Below, piece after piece: positions 54,113 to 62,639 of a stretch of 64,000 nt of DNA. Both the position numbers and the translations under genes were made by a program. A model generated the notes under the pieces. That model did no database searches. It had not been told where the DNA came from and was given only the letters and a program-made list of their open reading frames with translations. This DNA is from Actinomycetota bacterium (GTDB taxonomy: Bacteria > Actinomycetota > Actinomycetes > Streptosporangiales > Streptosporangiaceae). The stretch is taken from positions 1 through 64,000 of the forward strand of contig DAHVDE010000041.1 of assembly GCA_027313705.1 (NCBI GenBank), in the 5' to 3' direction. Every line of letters begins with the position of its first letter. Position 1 is the first letter of the stretch.

Positions 54113-55801
54113 TCAGGCAGGCAACTCAATCGATTGCGGGAACCTGAAGACGTTGGCCGGATCCACGGCTGCCTTGATCCGCTGCAGCACAGGATAGTTG
54201 GCACCATAGTAGGCACGCTGCCAGTCTGCCAGGTCGGGGTCGGCATAGTTCTGATAGGCCTGCCCGCTGGCGTATGGCTGCATGGCGGCGTGGAATGACC
54301 TGAGCCAGGCCAGCTGATTCGCCACCGGCCTGGTCCCCGCGCCCGCGTCCTTCGCGCCGCGCGGCGGGGTCCAGCTGGTGCTGTACTGGGCCAGGAAAAG
54401 CGCATTGCGGTGCACGAACGCGGTTGCACTCGGGCTGACTTTGTTGATCGCGCCGCCGAAGGCGTCGAACGCCACTCCCCCTGCCGCCCCTGCCGCTCCG
54501 GCCACGCTTTGCATCCGCTCTACCTGGGCGAGCAAGGTACCGATACCCTTGGCCGACAGCTTTTTGTGGTAGAAGTCTGATTTCGCATACTCTGGCGGCC
54601 TTCCGAGCACGCCGGCCGGGTTCTGGGCCGGCAGGTGACACTGGGCAACTGACAGATTCGAACAGCCTGCTTCTACCAGCATGCACGTCAGGTAGCTCTC
54701 GCTCTGGACGAACGTGCCCGACGGCGCGGACCCGGCGGCGGCGTAGAGCCGGCCGAGCAAGGCCTCCGCCCCGGTCACCGACCCGGCGAAGGTACCGCCC
54801 ACCGTAATCTGCGGCGTGCCGCCCGGTGCCGCGCTCAGATGCATGTTGGACCACAGCGCATCTGGCGCGGTCGGCGCCCACTGCTGCCAGGCATCAACCA
54901 GCCTGGCTGCCTGCGACCAAGGCCACTGAAGGTAAATCAGCACCAGGTCAGGCGCGGGATGGGTACGCAGCGTGAACGAGGTGACCACGCCGAAACTGCC
55001 CCCGCCACCGCCGCGGCACGCCCAGAACAGGTCGGGATCACTGGTCGCGCTCGTATTGCGCACTTTCCCGTCGGCAGTCACGATCTGGACGCCGACGACG
55101 TTGTCGCAAGTCAGGCCGTACAGCCGGCCGATCACGCCGACGCCGCCGCCGAGCGCTAGCCCGGCAATGCCGACGGTCGGGCAGGATCCGCCTGGAACGG
55201 CGCGGCCGTGCGCGGCCAGTTCGTTGTAGAAGTCGATCAGCAACGTGCCCGACCCGGCCGTCACCGTGCCCGCCTTGGCGTCCACTTTCACCCGCGACAT
55301 CCGGCTTACGTCGATGATGAGCCCGCGAGTACTCGACCAGCCGCCGTAACTGTGGCCGCCGGAACGGACAGCCACGGCGATCTTGAACTTGCGCACGAAC
55401 GCCAGGCAGGCGCTGACGTCGGCCGGGGTCGCGCAGTAGGCGATACCTGCCGGGCTCTTGCTGTCGAACTTAGGGTCGAAGAGGAGCTTGGCGCTGTCGT
55501 AACCACGCTCACCGCGCCTGACCAGCTTGTGAGTGGACAACTTGTCGCGCAGCGCCACCCAGTCAGACGGGCGGAGGTCGGGCACCACCGTCGCCGCCGC
55601 GGCCGGCTGCTTGCCTCCTGCCGCAGCCGGGCGGCCATTCCCCTGGAGTTTGCCCGCTGCGGGCGCGCCCGCCGTGTGATGCCCGCCGTCGGTGGCGATG
55701 GCTGCACCCACGCTGCCAGCCGCTGCCACCGCCAGTCCTCCGGCCAGCAGGAACTTACGCCGGTCTGGCCCGCCATTCACACCAGGAGTCATGCTCGCCA
55801 C
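54113..55801 (-). CDS. Tat-exported FAD-linked oxidase (berberine-bridge-enzyme type)
   Basis: A 562-residue secreted flavoenzyme. The Tat signal DRRKFLLAGG is followed by an Ala-rich hydrophobic core. The FAD-binding PP-loop contains AVRSGGHSYGG, whose His can bind FAD covalently. SCPTVGIAGLALGGGVG supplies the Cys for a second covalent link. The C-terminal BBE domain ends with NYADPDL...WQRAYYG and VDPANVFRFPQSI. It oxidises sugars or alkaloid/polyketide-like alcohols with O2. GTG 55801 or ATG 55792 could be the start; the ATG is better spaced from a GGTGG. Confidence 0.9.
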   Translation of the reverse strand: MASMTPGVNGGPDRRKFLLAGGLAVAAAGSVGAAIATDGGHHTAGAPAAGKLQGNGRPAAAGGKQPAAAATVVPDLRPSDWVALRDKLSTHKLVRRGERGYDSAKLLFDPKFDSKSPAGIAYCATPADVSACLAFVRKFKIAVAVRSGGHSYGGWSSTRGLIIDVSRMSRVKVDAKAGTVTAGSGTLLIDFYNELAAHGRAVPGGSCPTVGIAGLALGGGVGVIGRLYGLTCDNVVGVQIVTADGKVRNTSATSDPDLFWACRGGGGGSFGVVTSFTLRTHPAPDLVLIYLQWPWSQAARLVDAWQQWAPTAPDALWSNMHLSAAPGGTPQITVGGTFAGSVTGAEALLGRLYAAAGSAPSGTFVQSESYLTCMLVEAGCSNLSVAQCHLPAQNPAGVLGRPPEYAKSDFYHKKLSAKGIGTLLAQVERMQSVAGAAGAAGGVAFDAFGGAINKVSPSATAFVHRNALFLAQYSTSWTPPRGAKDAGAGTRPVANQLAWLRSFHAAMQPYASGQAYQNYADPDLADWQRAYYGANYPVLQRIKAAVDPANVFRFPQSIELPA

Positions 55802-56072
55802 CTACCAGGTACCTGGCTGGCCCGGATCGGGCCAGCACCCGAATAATCCCCTCACTGTGACTACCGGAACATAACGATGGTTGGCATTCCAGTTAAGACC
55901 ACGCGCAATCACCAGAGAACGCCGTCGCTTACGGCGCCGTCTCGCCAGCAACCGCCGACATGGACAAGACGAACGCTGCCATTTCTCTGGCCGGGCAGGA
56001 CGCAGGATGACCAGGCCCGGGTAGCTTAAGGCTCGAGCTCGGGCGAACGCTACGACCTGGCGGACACCGGGG

Positions 56073-56915
56073 TCAGACCCGCCGCCAGCGCGCCTCCAGG
56101 CCGCAGTAGACACCAAAGGCGATCAGCCCCGCCGCCACCACGACGAGCAGGGCAGGGCCCGCCGGCGTCTGAGCAAATGAGCGCAGCGTCGCGTCAAGTC
56201 CCTTGGCCCGGCCAGGGTTGTGCTGCGCGCCTGCGATCACGAGGAACACGCCCGCCGCCGCGAAGACCAGGCCGCGGGCAGCGCCGCCAACCTCGCCGAG
56301 CGCGATGGCGACCCGCCGCTGCGTGCCGCTCATCCGGCCGGTCTCCAGGTCGGCAAGGAACTTGCGCCGCCAGGCCCGCCAGGCGAGGTAGAGCCCGGCA
56401 CCGATCAGCGCGAAGCCGACGACGATCACTACCGCCTGCCCGCCAGGCTGCCGCATCAGCGTGGCGGTCACGTCGGCCGACTGCCGGTCACTTGACTTCG
56501 GAGCACCTGAGCCGACGGCATACTTCAGCGTCTCGTAGGACAAGGCACCGTACCCGACGGCCTTGCCGAGCGCCGCGAGCCGCGCGCCTGGCTTGTCTTC
56601 GCGCGCGTTGCCGCCGCCGTATGCAACTTGCGTCAGGCGCCAGGCCGCGAGACCAGCGAAGCCGATCCCGAGCAGCCAGAGCAGCACCGAGCCGACTGCC
56701 GTCGAGCCGACCTCGACGAGGGCGCCCCGGCTGTCGGCCGACGTAGCGGACCGGCCGAGCGCGATCTGGATCGCGATCCAGCCGATGATGACGTACATCA
56801 TCCCTCTGGCCGCCAACCCGGCGCGGGCAAGCACCAGCAGCGGGCGTGACCGCGCCGCCCTGTGTCCGTGTGCGCGCGCCCTGGTTCCGCCTCGCCGACG
56901 TGTTTCGCTGAGCAT
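56073..56915 (-). CDS. DUF1206 family membrane protein
   Basis: A 280-residue protein with six membrane helices arranged as three two-helix DUF1206 repeats, each opening with ARAGLAARGMMYVIIG-like, KAVGYGALSYETLKY-like or GGAARGLVFAAAGVFL-like sequence. Family function unknown; some members are linked to channel-like activity. AGGAG at 56921-56925 sets the ATG at 56915. The 271 bases downstream to the flavoenzyme start hold nothing I recognise. Confidence 0.88.
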   Translation of the reverse strand: MLSETRRRGGTRARAHGHRAARSRPLLVLARAGLAARGMMYVIIGWIAIQIALGRSATSADSRGALVEVGSTAVGSVLLWLLGIGFAGLAAWRLTQVAYGGGNAREDKPGARLAALGKAVGYGALSYETLKYAVGSGAPKSSDRQSADVTATLMRQPGGQAVVIVVGFALIGAGLYLAWRAWRRKFLADLETGRMSGTQRRVAIALGEVGGAARGLVFAAAGVFLVIAGAQHNPGRAKGLDATLRSFAQTPAGPALLVVVAAGLIAFGVYCGLEARWRRV

Positions 56916-57117
56916 TTCGCCTCCTGCCGAGCCTGGCCGCAACTGCCCGGCGGATCACGGGTCAAACCAGTGCGTAGTTTGCCGGACAGCCGGCGGACCA
57001 CCCCGGACGCAGGATGTACTGGGTGGGCGGGTCGACGGCCGCTACCCTCGTGGCCTGGCAGGGAATCGGGCTCCGCTCCGCCCGAAGCTGTCGCACCCGG
57101 GCGGGGGCATTTACTGG

Positions 57118-57471
57118 CTAGGCGGAAGGAGTTTGCCCGGCCGCGATCGCGGCATCAATGGTCGGGTAGAGCCGCAGGAGGCCAATCAGGCCGGACAGTT
57201 CCAGAGTGCGCATTACCGCCGCACCCGTGACCACCAGCCGAAGTTCTGTTCCCTGGCTCGCAGCTAGCTTGTGTACCTGAACCAGGGCACGCACTCCAGA
57301 TGAATCGCAGAAAGTCGTCTGGGTCAGGTCCGCTATCACCGCGGCGAGACCGGGCACGCAGGCCGCCGCCAGGTCGGAGTACACCCGGTCTGAGTTGGTG
57401 ACATCGATCTCGGCTGCCAGCCTGACAACTGGCGGAGCGGTCGTGGCGTCGGCTACGGGACGAGCACCCAT
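57118..57471 (-). CDS. STAS-domain anti-sigma factor antagonist
   Basis: A 117-residue SpoIIAA/RsbV-like protein. VVRLAAEIDVTNSDRVYSDL and the phospho-site DSSG at about 56-59, followed by VRALVQVHK, are conserved. When dephosphorylated, such proteins bind RsbW-type kinases and free a stress sigma factor. GGGGAGGAG supports the ATG at 57471. It lies near two HATPase genes, but no sigma factor gene is in the window. Confidence 0.88.
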   Translation of the reverse strand: MGARPVADATTAPPVVRLAAEIDVTNSDRVYSDLAAACVPGLAAVIADLTQTTFCDSSGVRALVQVHKLAASQGTELRLVVTGAAVMRTLELSGLIGLLRLYPTIDAAIAAGQTPSA

Positions 57472-57578
57472 GGCCTCTCCTCCCCTAGCGGGCCGAACCT
57501 TCATCTGCATGCTTGGCCGAACTAGCCACACCGTACCCGGCTGACGGTACCTGCTGCCATGTCCAGCCCTGATCAGGC

Positions 57579-57872
57579 TCAGCCCGGCAGGCGCATGTGG
57601 ACCCGGATCGTCGTCCCTGACCTACCCGTTCTGGTCTGCACCAGGTCACCAACTTGGTGCACGAGCCAGAGGCCGCGCCGGCTGCCTGCGGCCGTCGGTG
57701 CCGGGCACAATGTGCCGGCGAGCGGATCGACGATGCAGCCGCTGTCGCTGACCTGAAAGATCAGGGTTTCGCCGTTATCTGATCGCCTTAACCGAACGGA
57801 GGGGCGCGCTTCGATGTTCGCGCGCGAACAGTGCGCCGTGGTCAAGAGCACTCGCGCTAGAGCATCTGCCAA
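57579..57872 (-). CDS. short HATPase-fold anti-sigma-like protein, probably truncated
   Basis: A 97-residue protein that matches only the C-terminal two thirds of an RsbW-like ATPase: IFQVSDSGCIVDPLAG is the N/G1 region, RRGLWLVHQVGDLVQTRTGRSGTTIRVHM the G2/G3 region. The N-terminal helix with the Asn-Ala-x-xHa motif is absent, so it lacks part of the nucleotide site. Probably the remnant of a MEDS-HATPase or RsbW protein. The 348 bases upstream (57873-58220) hold no gene I can support. Confidence 0.55.
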   Translation of the reverse strand: MADALARVLLTTAHCSRANIEARPSVRLRRSDNGETLIFQVSDSGCIVDPLAGTLCPAPTAAGSRRGLWLVHQVGDLVQTRTGRSGTTIRVHMRLPG

Positions 57873-58220
57873 TCACCACCGGCACCCCCGGCTCTGCGCG
57901 CTAGGCCCGCATTGTTTCCCCGCCTCCTTACTTCCCGGCATCAGCGTGACATGCCATCGACTGCCCAGTTGGGGCCGTCGGCATCGCCAGGTTCATGGCT
58001 CTGCGCGGGCGCCGATGAGGTTTGCCGGCGTTTGCGCACGGCGGCCATGGGCAGAAGTGTCCGACCATTTCCCCGAGGTCATGCCTGCGCCGGAGGTGCC
58101 TTGGAAGTCAGAGCCGAGCCATAAGGTGGTCTGGATAAGCGAGCCAGCGGGACGATTCGAGCCGGACTTCGCCGGGCGCGACCTGCAGACGGTTTCACCG
58201 GCCTGAGGGTGGCGGTGGAC

Positions 58221-58373
58221 ATGAAGTGGCCGTTGCGTCCAGTGACCGGCGCCGAGGAGCTTCCCGATTCCGAAGAGCGCCTCGGCCCCGTGCTCAGGAT
58301 CTGCCGCCAGTACGCTCCGCCCGGAATCAGGATCTCCGGGGAGATCGGCATGGTGACTGTCGATGAGTGGTGA
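58221..58373 (+). pseudogene. 50-residue STAS-like fragment
   Basis: A short frame MKWPLRPVTGAEELPDSEER... ending GIRISGEIGMVTVDEW, which resembles the first strand of a STAS domain as found in MEDS-STAS proteins, then stops. A GGTGG lies just before the ATG. The next gene starts at 58363, overlapping its end by 11 bases, so translation may be coupled. Either a tiny real gene or the truncated leader of a lost anti-sigma antagonist. Confidence 0.45.
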
Positions 58374-58827
58374 GCCGCTGGCCAGCAAGCGGGGCGCCAC
58401 GGGCGGACCGCCGCATTCTCGTCCTGTCCTTTTCCTCGATGAGCGGTTTGACGCCAGGACCTTGTATCAGTTGCGGTCCGCCGTCGCTGCCCATGTCGCT
58501 GAGTTTGGCGTGCCAGTTCAGCGTGCCCGCGACATCTTGATCGCGGTGCATGAACTGGCGAGCAACACGGTCAGGCACGGCGCGGGTCATGGCAGGCTGT
58601 GCGCCTGGACGGATCAGCGAACGCTGATCTGGACGGTCGCCGACGGACCAGCACCAGATGACCTGGCTCCGCCTGACTATCTCGTCGCAACACTGATGAC
58701 GGCAGCGGACTTGCCCTGGCCGGTCGTGCCTGGCCATGGTCTGTGGCTGATCAGCCAGGTCGCGGATCGATTCATCGTGAAGCGCGAACGCGGGGTCATC
58801 GCCGCCACGGTGACCTTCAGCGCCTGA
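58363..58827 (+). CDS. RsbW-like serine-kinase / anti-sigma ATPase
   Basis: A 154-residue HATPase_c protein with the N-box DILIAVHELASNTVRHGAGHG, a degenerate G1 region TVADGPAPDDL and G2 region GHGLWLISQVADRF. The order matches stand-alone RsbW/SpoIIAB homologues common in actinobacteria. It should phosphorylate or bind an anti-anti-sigma factor such as the STAS protein nearby. It starts inside the end of a STAS-like fragment. Confidence 0.85.
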   Translation: MSGEPLASKRGATGGPPHSRPVLFLDERFDARTLYQLRSAVAAHVAEFGVPVQRARDILIAVHELASNTVRHGAGHGRLCAWTDQRTLIWTVADGPAPDDLAPPDYLVATLMTAADLPWPVVPGHGLWLISQVADRFIVKRERGVIAATVTFSA

Positions 58828-58887
58828 CGTTTGCGTCTGCGCTGACACGGTAGCTGCCCTGCGCTAGCCGCCAGGGAGGTAGAGCCG

Positions 58888-59360
58888 ATGAACCGTGTCG
58901 AGAAAGCGCTCAGAGGCCTGGATCGCTGGCAGCAGCGGCATAAGGCGACCTCATTCGCCTTCGGCGTAGTCAAGAAGTTCGGCGACGATAACGCCGGCCA
59001 GCTCGTGGCTGGCCTGACTCATGCCGGCTTCGTGACGCTCTTTCCGCTGCTACTGGTGCTCACCACCATCCTCGGATTCATGTCGGCTGTCGATCCTGGC
59101 TTGCGGCACGCCGTGACCAACGCGGTCGCCGGGCAGTTCCCGCTGATCGGCACGCAGCTCACCGAACATGTCAGCACGCTGAAGCGGTCAAGCCTGATCG
59201 GGCTGATCGCAGGCCTGCTTGTCACACTCAGGGCACATCCAGGCTCTCGCAGAGCGCGATGTTCAGCTGGCACAGATCTGGAACATACCCGGCCCGGACC
59301 GGCCTGGGTACCTGCAGCGGCTGGGCAGGTCCGGGTTGTTCCTCGTGGCCCAACTGGGCG
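58888..59360 (+). pseudogene. frameshifted YihY/BrkB family membrane protein
   Basis: GGGAGG precedes ATG 58888, and about 112 residues match the YihY N-terminus (KKFGDDNAGQLVAGLTHAGFVTLFPLLLVLTTILG). The match then breaks near 59220 and continues in the +1 frame with ERDVQLAQIWNIPGPDRPGYLQRLGRSGLFLV. After about 59350 the family sequence is lost. A gene of this family should have about 300 residues; helices 3-6 are missing. Inactive by this reading. Confidence 0.7.
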
Positions 59361-59375
59361 GAGTCTGGCCTCGCG

Positions 59376-59756
59376 ATGCTCGGCTTGCCCGGCATCGCGG
59401 CGGCGCTGACCAAGCCGGCTGAGCTGAGCGGTCCGCTGCTGGCTGGCATGCTGGTACTTCCGACCGCGGGCCTGGCGGCGGCGCCGGTCAATAGCTGGGC
59501 GGGGCAGGCCGTCGAACGGGCATCAAACGCCGGCCACACCGCGGCCGTGCTCGTCTTCCCCGGCACAGAAAACCGCCTCGCCAAGCTCGTCACCGAGCCC
59601 GGCTCCAAGCGGCACTCCTTCCTCGACCCCGTCACCGTCAAGTTCCAGCCCGACCCAGACCCCGAGCCCGAGCGCCTCGCCGACGCCAACGGCCTCGCCC
59701 TAGCCGGGCCGCCAGGTTCGCACCCCACCGCGCTTAAGCCGCCCGGCGCCGGGTAG
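59376..59756 (+). pseudogene. orphan C-terminal coding remnant
   Basis: A third frame carries GLAMLGLPGIAAALTKPAEL, a hydrophobic LLAGMLVLPTAGLAAAPVN stretch and a charged, Pro-rich tail (FQPDPDPEPERLADANG) up to the stop at 59756. It has no start of its own and follows the broken YihY frames directly, so it is probably the 3' end of another deleted gene. Family not recognised. Confidence 0.4.
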
Positions 59757-59786
59757 CGGGCGATGAGCCCCGAGATGGAGGCGATC

Positions 59787-59884
59787 ATGAACGACGTACC
59801 GACGGGAACGGTCACGACGAAGGTACCGGCCAGGCTGGACTGGCTACCCTGGTCGCGCTGGCACTGGATGATCGTGATCGTGCT
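59787..59884 (+). pseudogene. N-terminal stub of an MFS transporter
   Basis: GGAGG at 59777-59781 and ATG 59787 open a frame beginning MNDVPTGTVTTKVPARLDWL and PWSRWHWMIVIV, which matches the conserved leader and start of helix 1 of sugar-porter-like MFS proteins. After VIV the frame turns into Arg-rich nonsense and no further helices follow. A deletion has removed the rest. Confidence 0.6.
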
Positions 59885-60076
59885 GGCGCAGGACCGCCGG
59901 CCGCGCACGCGACGCCCGGCACAGGGGAACAGCAAGCACCGCGAGGTGATGGGCGGGCAGTTCGACGCCTCGGGCGGCAGGCAAGTGATACCGCGACGCG
60001 ACGCCACGCCGCCCGAGGTAGCAGACTCGGAGGTGAGGACCGCTGACGACCATGGCACCGACCGCCGGAGCTGACC

Positions 60077-60928
60077 TCAGGCCGTCCCGTCTCCCGGCTC
60101 GATCCCGTGCTCGCGGATCAGGTCGCGAAGACGGGCGACTTCCTCGCCGAGCGCGGCACTTGCCTGCGCCAGCGAAGGAAGCGCCGGGTGCGCGGCCTCC
60201 CACTCCTGCTGGCGAGCGGACTTCTCCTCGAGCAGCCGCTTTTCTTCGTCACGCAGCGCCGCGGCCTGTTCGTACTCCTGGGCGGTCACCGCGGCTTCCT
60301 TGTCGCGGCGGAGGCGATCGATCTGCTCGTCTAGGTCCCGCGTGTCAGCACCGGTGCCGACCCGCTGCTCGATCGCGGAGAGCCGCGCATCAAACTCGCT
60401 GAGGCGGGTCCGCAGCAGCGCAAGCGCCCGGCGCTCGCCCCCTGCGGGCAGGTCAGGCAAAGGTCCGCCAATGGGCGCCGGTCTGGTGCCCTGGTAGCCA
60501 TGCAGCGTCTGGATGACCCGCTGGCGCACCCGGCTGAGGTCAGCGCCGAGGTCCGTGAGCACCTGGGCGGCGACACCATCGCCTTCCCTGATCAGGCCGA
60601 GCAGGAGGTGCTCGGTCCCGATGTAGTTGTGGCCGAGTTGCAGCGCTTCCCTGAGCGAGAGTTCAAGTACCTTCTTCGCGCGCGGCGTGAAGGGAATATG
60701 CCCGGACCCGGACTCCAGCCCGCGGCCGATGATCGCCTCGACCTGCAGCCTGACCGCGGTCAACTCGATCCCGAGTGACTCAAGCGCCTTAGCCGCCACG
60801 CCTTCGCCCTCGTGGATAAGGCCGAGCAAGATGTGCTCGGTGCCGATGTAGTTGTGGTTCAGCATCCTGGCCTCTTCCTGTGCCAGTACCACGACTCTTC
60901 GCGCCCGATCAGTGAACCTCTCGAACAT
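60077..60928 (-). CDS. orphan ClpC-type N-domain protein (no ATPase)
   Basis: A 283-residue protein. Residues 1-145 are a full ClpC N-domain with both repeats ([19 protein letters not shown] ... [20 protein letters not shown] and [28 protein letters not shown]). Residues about 170-280 form a coiled coil resembling the ClpC middle/UVR region ([27 protein letters not shown]). Walker motifs are absent. It could be a ClpC adaptor, a decoy like mycobacterial ClpC2, or a substrate sensor. The start is GTG 60931 or ATG 60928; the ATG gives the standard MFERF. Confidence 0.88.
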   Translation of the reverse strand: MFERFTDRARRVVVLAQEEARMLNHNYIGTEHILLGLIHEGEGVAAKALESLGIELTAVRLQVEAIIGRGLESGSGHIPFTPRAKKVLELSLREALQLGHNYIGTEHLLLGLIREGDGVAAQVLTDLGADLSRVRQRVIQTLHGYQGTRPAPIGGPLPDLPAGGERRALALLRTRLSEFDARLSAIEQRVGTGADTRDLDEQIDRLRRDKEAAVTAQEYEQAAALRDEEKRLLEEKSARQQEWEAAHPALPSLAQASAALGEEVARLRDLIREHGIEPGDGTA

Positions 60929-61214
60929 CACACGCTCCGCAACTGCTCAGCTAACGCTGGCGGGCCATTGCCTGCGGCGGGCAATCCGGCGCAGGAAAAT
61001 CGCCGATGGACAATTAACAGTAAATGCTCGCCACGACCGCCTGGTCGCCCTTCACTTCCCGGTAGCCGGTGCGATGCCGCTGATTCGCGCGCGCTCTGGC
61101 GGGTAGCCGACGGGTAGCCGACGAACCGAGGAAGCGGTCGCGGGCAGCACCAGGAAAGAGAGCAGCGCCATCATCGAGACAGCACGCCAGAGCGGCACCA
61201 GGCCCCCGCATGAC

Positions 61215-61488
61215 GTGCTGCGGGCGGCGGTCAGGTACCGCGACAGTCTCGTCGTCATCCTGACGCTCACGACAGGTGCGATGAACGCGCTGACCTATCT
61301 GCGGCTCGGCAAGGTCTTCAGCAGCGTCATCACCAGAGACCTCGCGCTGCTCGGCGTAGCGGCCGGCCAGGGGCAGGTAACCCTGGCGGTAAACGGCGGC
61401 CTGGCCCTTGCCCATCTTGGTCCCGCTCGCCGCCGTCCTGGGGTGCTCGCTTCTCGCCACCGCCGGCGCGGGCAAGGCAGGGAGCTAG
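61215..61488 (+). pseudogene. DUF1275/YoaK family remnant
   Basis: RYRDSLVVILTLTTGAMNAL followed by TYLRLGKVFSSVITRDLALLGVAAG matches the first two helices of DUF1275 proteins (about 230 residues in full). The family sequence breaks off near 61377. A second frame from 61411 gives a hydrophobic LVPLAAVLGCSLLATAGAG end and stops at 61488, sharing CTAG with the map stop. The middle is missing, so it is inactive. The rest of 60932-61214 holds only a GGGTAGCCGAC direct repeat near 61102. Confidence 0.5.
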
Positions 61489-62273
61489 ACGGCGGGCGGG
61501 CCGGGCACTGGCGCGGTCAGCACCCGCGGACCGTCCTCGGTGATGGCCACGGTGTGCTCGACGTGAGCGGCGCGGCTCCCATCGGCGCTGCGGATAGTCC
61601 AGCCGTTACGGTCGATCCGGTAGGCATCGACCCCGCCGGCCAGGAACCAGGGCTCGATCGCGATCACCAGGCCAGGTTTCAGCGTCAGTCCGCGGCCAGG
61701 CCTGCCGTCATTGGGCACGTGCGGATCCTCGTGCATAGCCTGGCCGACGCCGTGACCGCCGAAGTCGGTGCAGATGCCGTAGCCCGCTGCCCGGCCGATC
61801 GCGCCGATCGCGGCGCAGATATCGCCAAGCCGGCCGCCAGGCAGGGCGGCGGCAATCCCGGCACGCAGCGCCTGGTCAGCCGTGGCGATCAACCGGGTGT
61901 CGGCCGGGCGCCGCTGACCGACCTGGACCGAGATCGCCGCATCGGAAGCCCAGCCGTCGAGTACCGCTCCGCAGTCGATGCTGAGCAGGTCACCGTCGGC
62001 GAGGCGGTAACGGCCAGGGATGTCATGCAGGGCCGCGTCGTTGACAGAAGCGCAGATCACGGCGGGGAACGCGGACTTGGCGAACGCGGGCAGGTAGCCG
62101 AGGAACGGCGAGGTGGCCCGCGCCGCCGCCAGCACATCCCTTGCGGTCTCGTCCAATTCGGCCAGCGAGACACCCGGCAGGGCCCGCGCCCGGACGGCGG
62201 CCAGAATACTGGCCGTGACCTGCCCGGCCGCGTGCATGGCGTCGATCTCGCCTGGCGTCTTGTATACGACCAC
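61485..62273 (-). CDS. map: type I methionine aminopeptidase
   Basis: A 262-residue MetAP: metal ligands lie in LSIDCGAVLDGWASDAA, GHGVGQAMHEDPHVPN, IAIEPWF and VEHTVAITEDG. It removes initiator Met. GGGAGG before GTG 62273 supports the short form beginning VVVYKTPGEID; longer upstream starts add sequence that crosses the divergent promoter. It lies outside the secY-adk-infA context, so it is probably an additional copy. Divergent from an XRE-family regulator. Confidence 0.92.
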   Translation of the reverse strand: MVVYKTPGEIDAMHAAGQVTASILAAVRARALPGVSLAELDETARDVLAAARATSPFLGYLPAFAKSAFPAVICASVNDAALHDIPGRYRLADGDLLSIDCGAVLDGWASDAAISVQVGQRRPADTRLIATADQALRAGIAAALPGGRLGDICAAIGAIGRAAGYGICTDFGGHGVGQAMHEDPHVPNDGRPGRGLTLKPGLVIAIEPWFLAGGVDAYRIDRNGWTIRSADGSRAAHVEHTVAITEDGPRVLTAPVPGPPAV

Positions 62274-62301
62274 ACCGGCCTCCCGTGGTATCGGGATAAC
62301 T

Positions 62302-62320
62302 ATACCGGTATTACTATAAT
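62302..62320. promoter_or_regulatory. ATACCGGTAT palindrome and TATAAT box between map and the XRE gene
   Basis: ATACCGGTAT (62302-62311) is a perfect 10-base palindrome in a 50-base A/T-rich pocket. TATAAT (62315-62320) is a perfect -10 hexamer on the plus strand but lies only three bases before the nominal XRE ATG. TATAGT boxes also read on the minus strand. Likely a shared operator-promoter controlled by the XRE protein. Confidence 0.5.
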
Positions 62321-62323
62321 GGC

Positions 62324-62593
62324 ATGGTCCGGCCACCATTGAGCCCGCAGGAGCGTGCCCGCGGTGAACGACTCGGCCTGCTCTTGCGGGACGCGCGCGG
62401 GTCAAGGAGCATGACGGAGATCGCCGCAGCTTCTGGCATACCGGTCGAGACGCTGCGCAAGATCGAGACCGGGCGGATCGCCACCCCCGCCTTCTTCACC
62501 GTCGCCGCCCTGGCTGCGGCGGTCGGGCTCTCCCTGCAGGAAATCGTCGCCTGCTGCGCCGGCCCGCAAGCTGGTCAGGCACTCAGTGCCTGA
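62324..62593 (+). CDS. small XRE-family helix-turn-helix regulator
   Basis: An 89-residue protein. The HTH_3 domain spans about 15-75: RLGLLLRDARGSRSMTEIAAASGIPVETLRKIETGRIATP and FTVAALAAAVGLSLQEIV. It has no effector domain. The ATG at 62324 is so close to a TATAAT box that transcription from it could not include the ATG, so another -10 or an unusual leaderless start must be used. Likely autoregulatory and a regulator of divergent map. Confidence 0.8.
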   Translation: MVRPPLSPQERARGERLGLLLRDARGSRSMTEIAAASGIPVETLRKIETGRIATPAFFTVAALAAAVGLSLQEIVACCAGPQAGQALSA

Positions 62594-62639
62594 CCGCCCG
62601 CGGGCCTGATCGCGAAGGTGCCTGCTGGCTGACCGGAAG

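Noticed and set aside
59228-60058. Minus-strand frame of 276 codons across the YihY/MFS remnants
   Set aside because: Low-complexity Ser/Pro/Arg translation, no recognisable domain or ribosome site, and opposite recognisable remnants on the plus strand.
61215-62342. Full 375-codon plus-strand gene over map
   Set aside because: Only the first ~54 codons resemble DUF1275; the rest is antisense to the methionine aminopeptidase and has no homology features.
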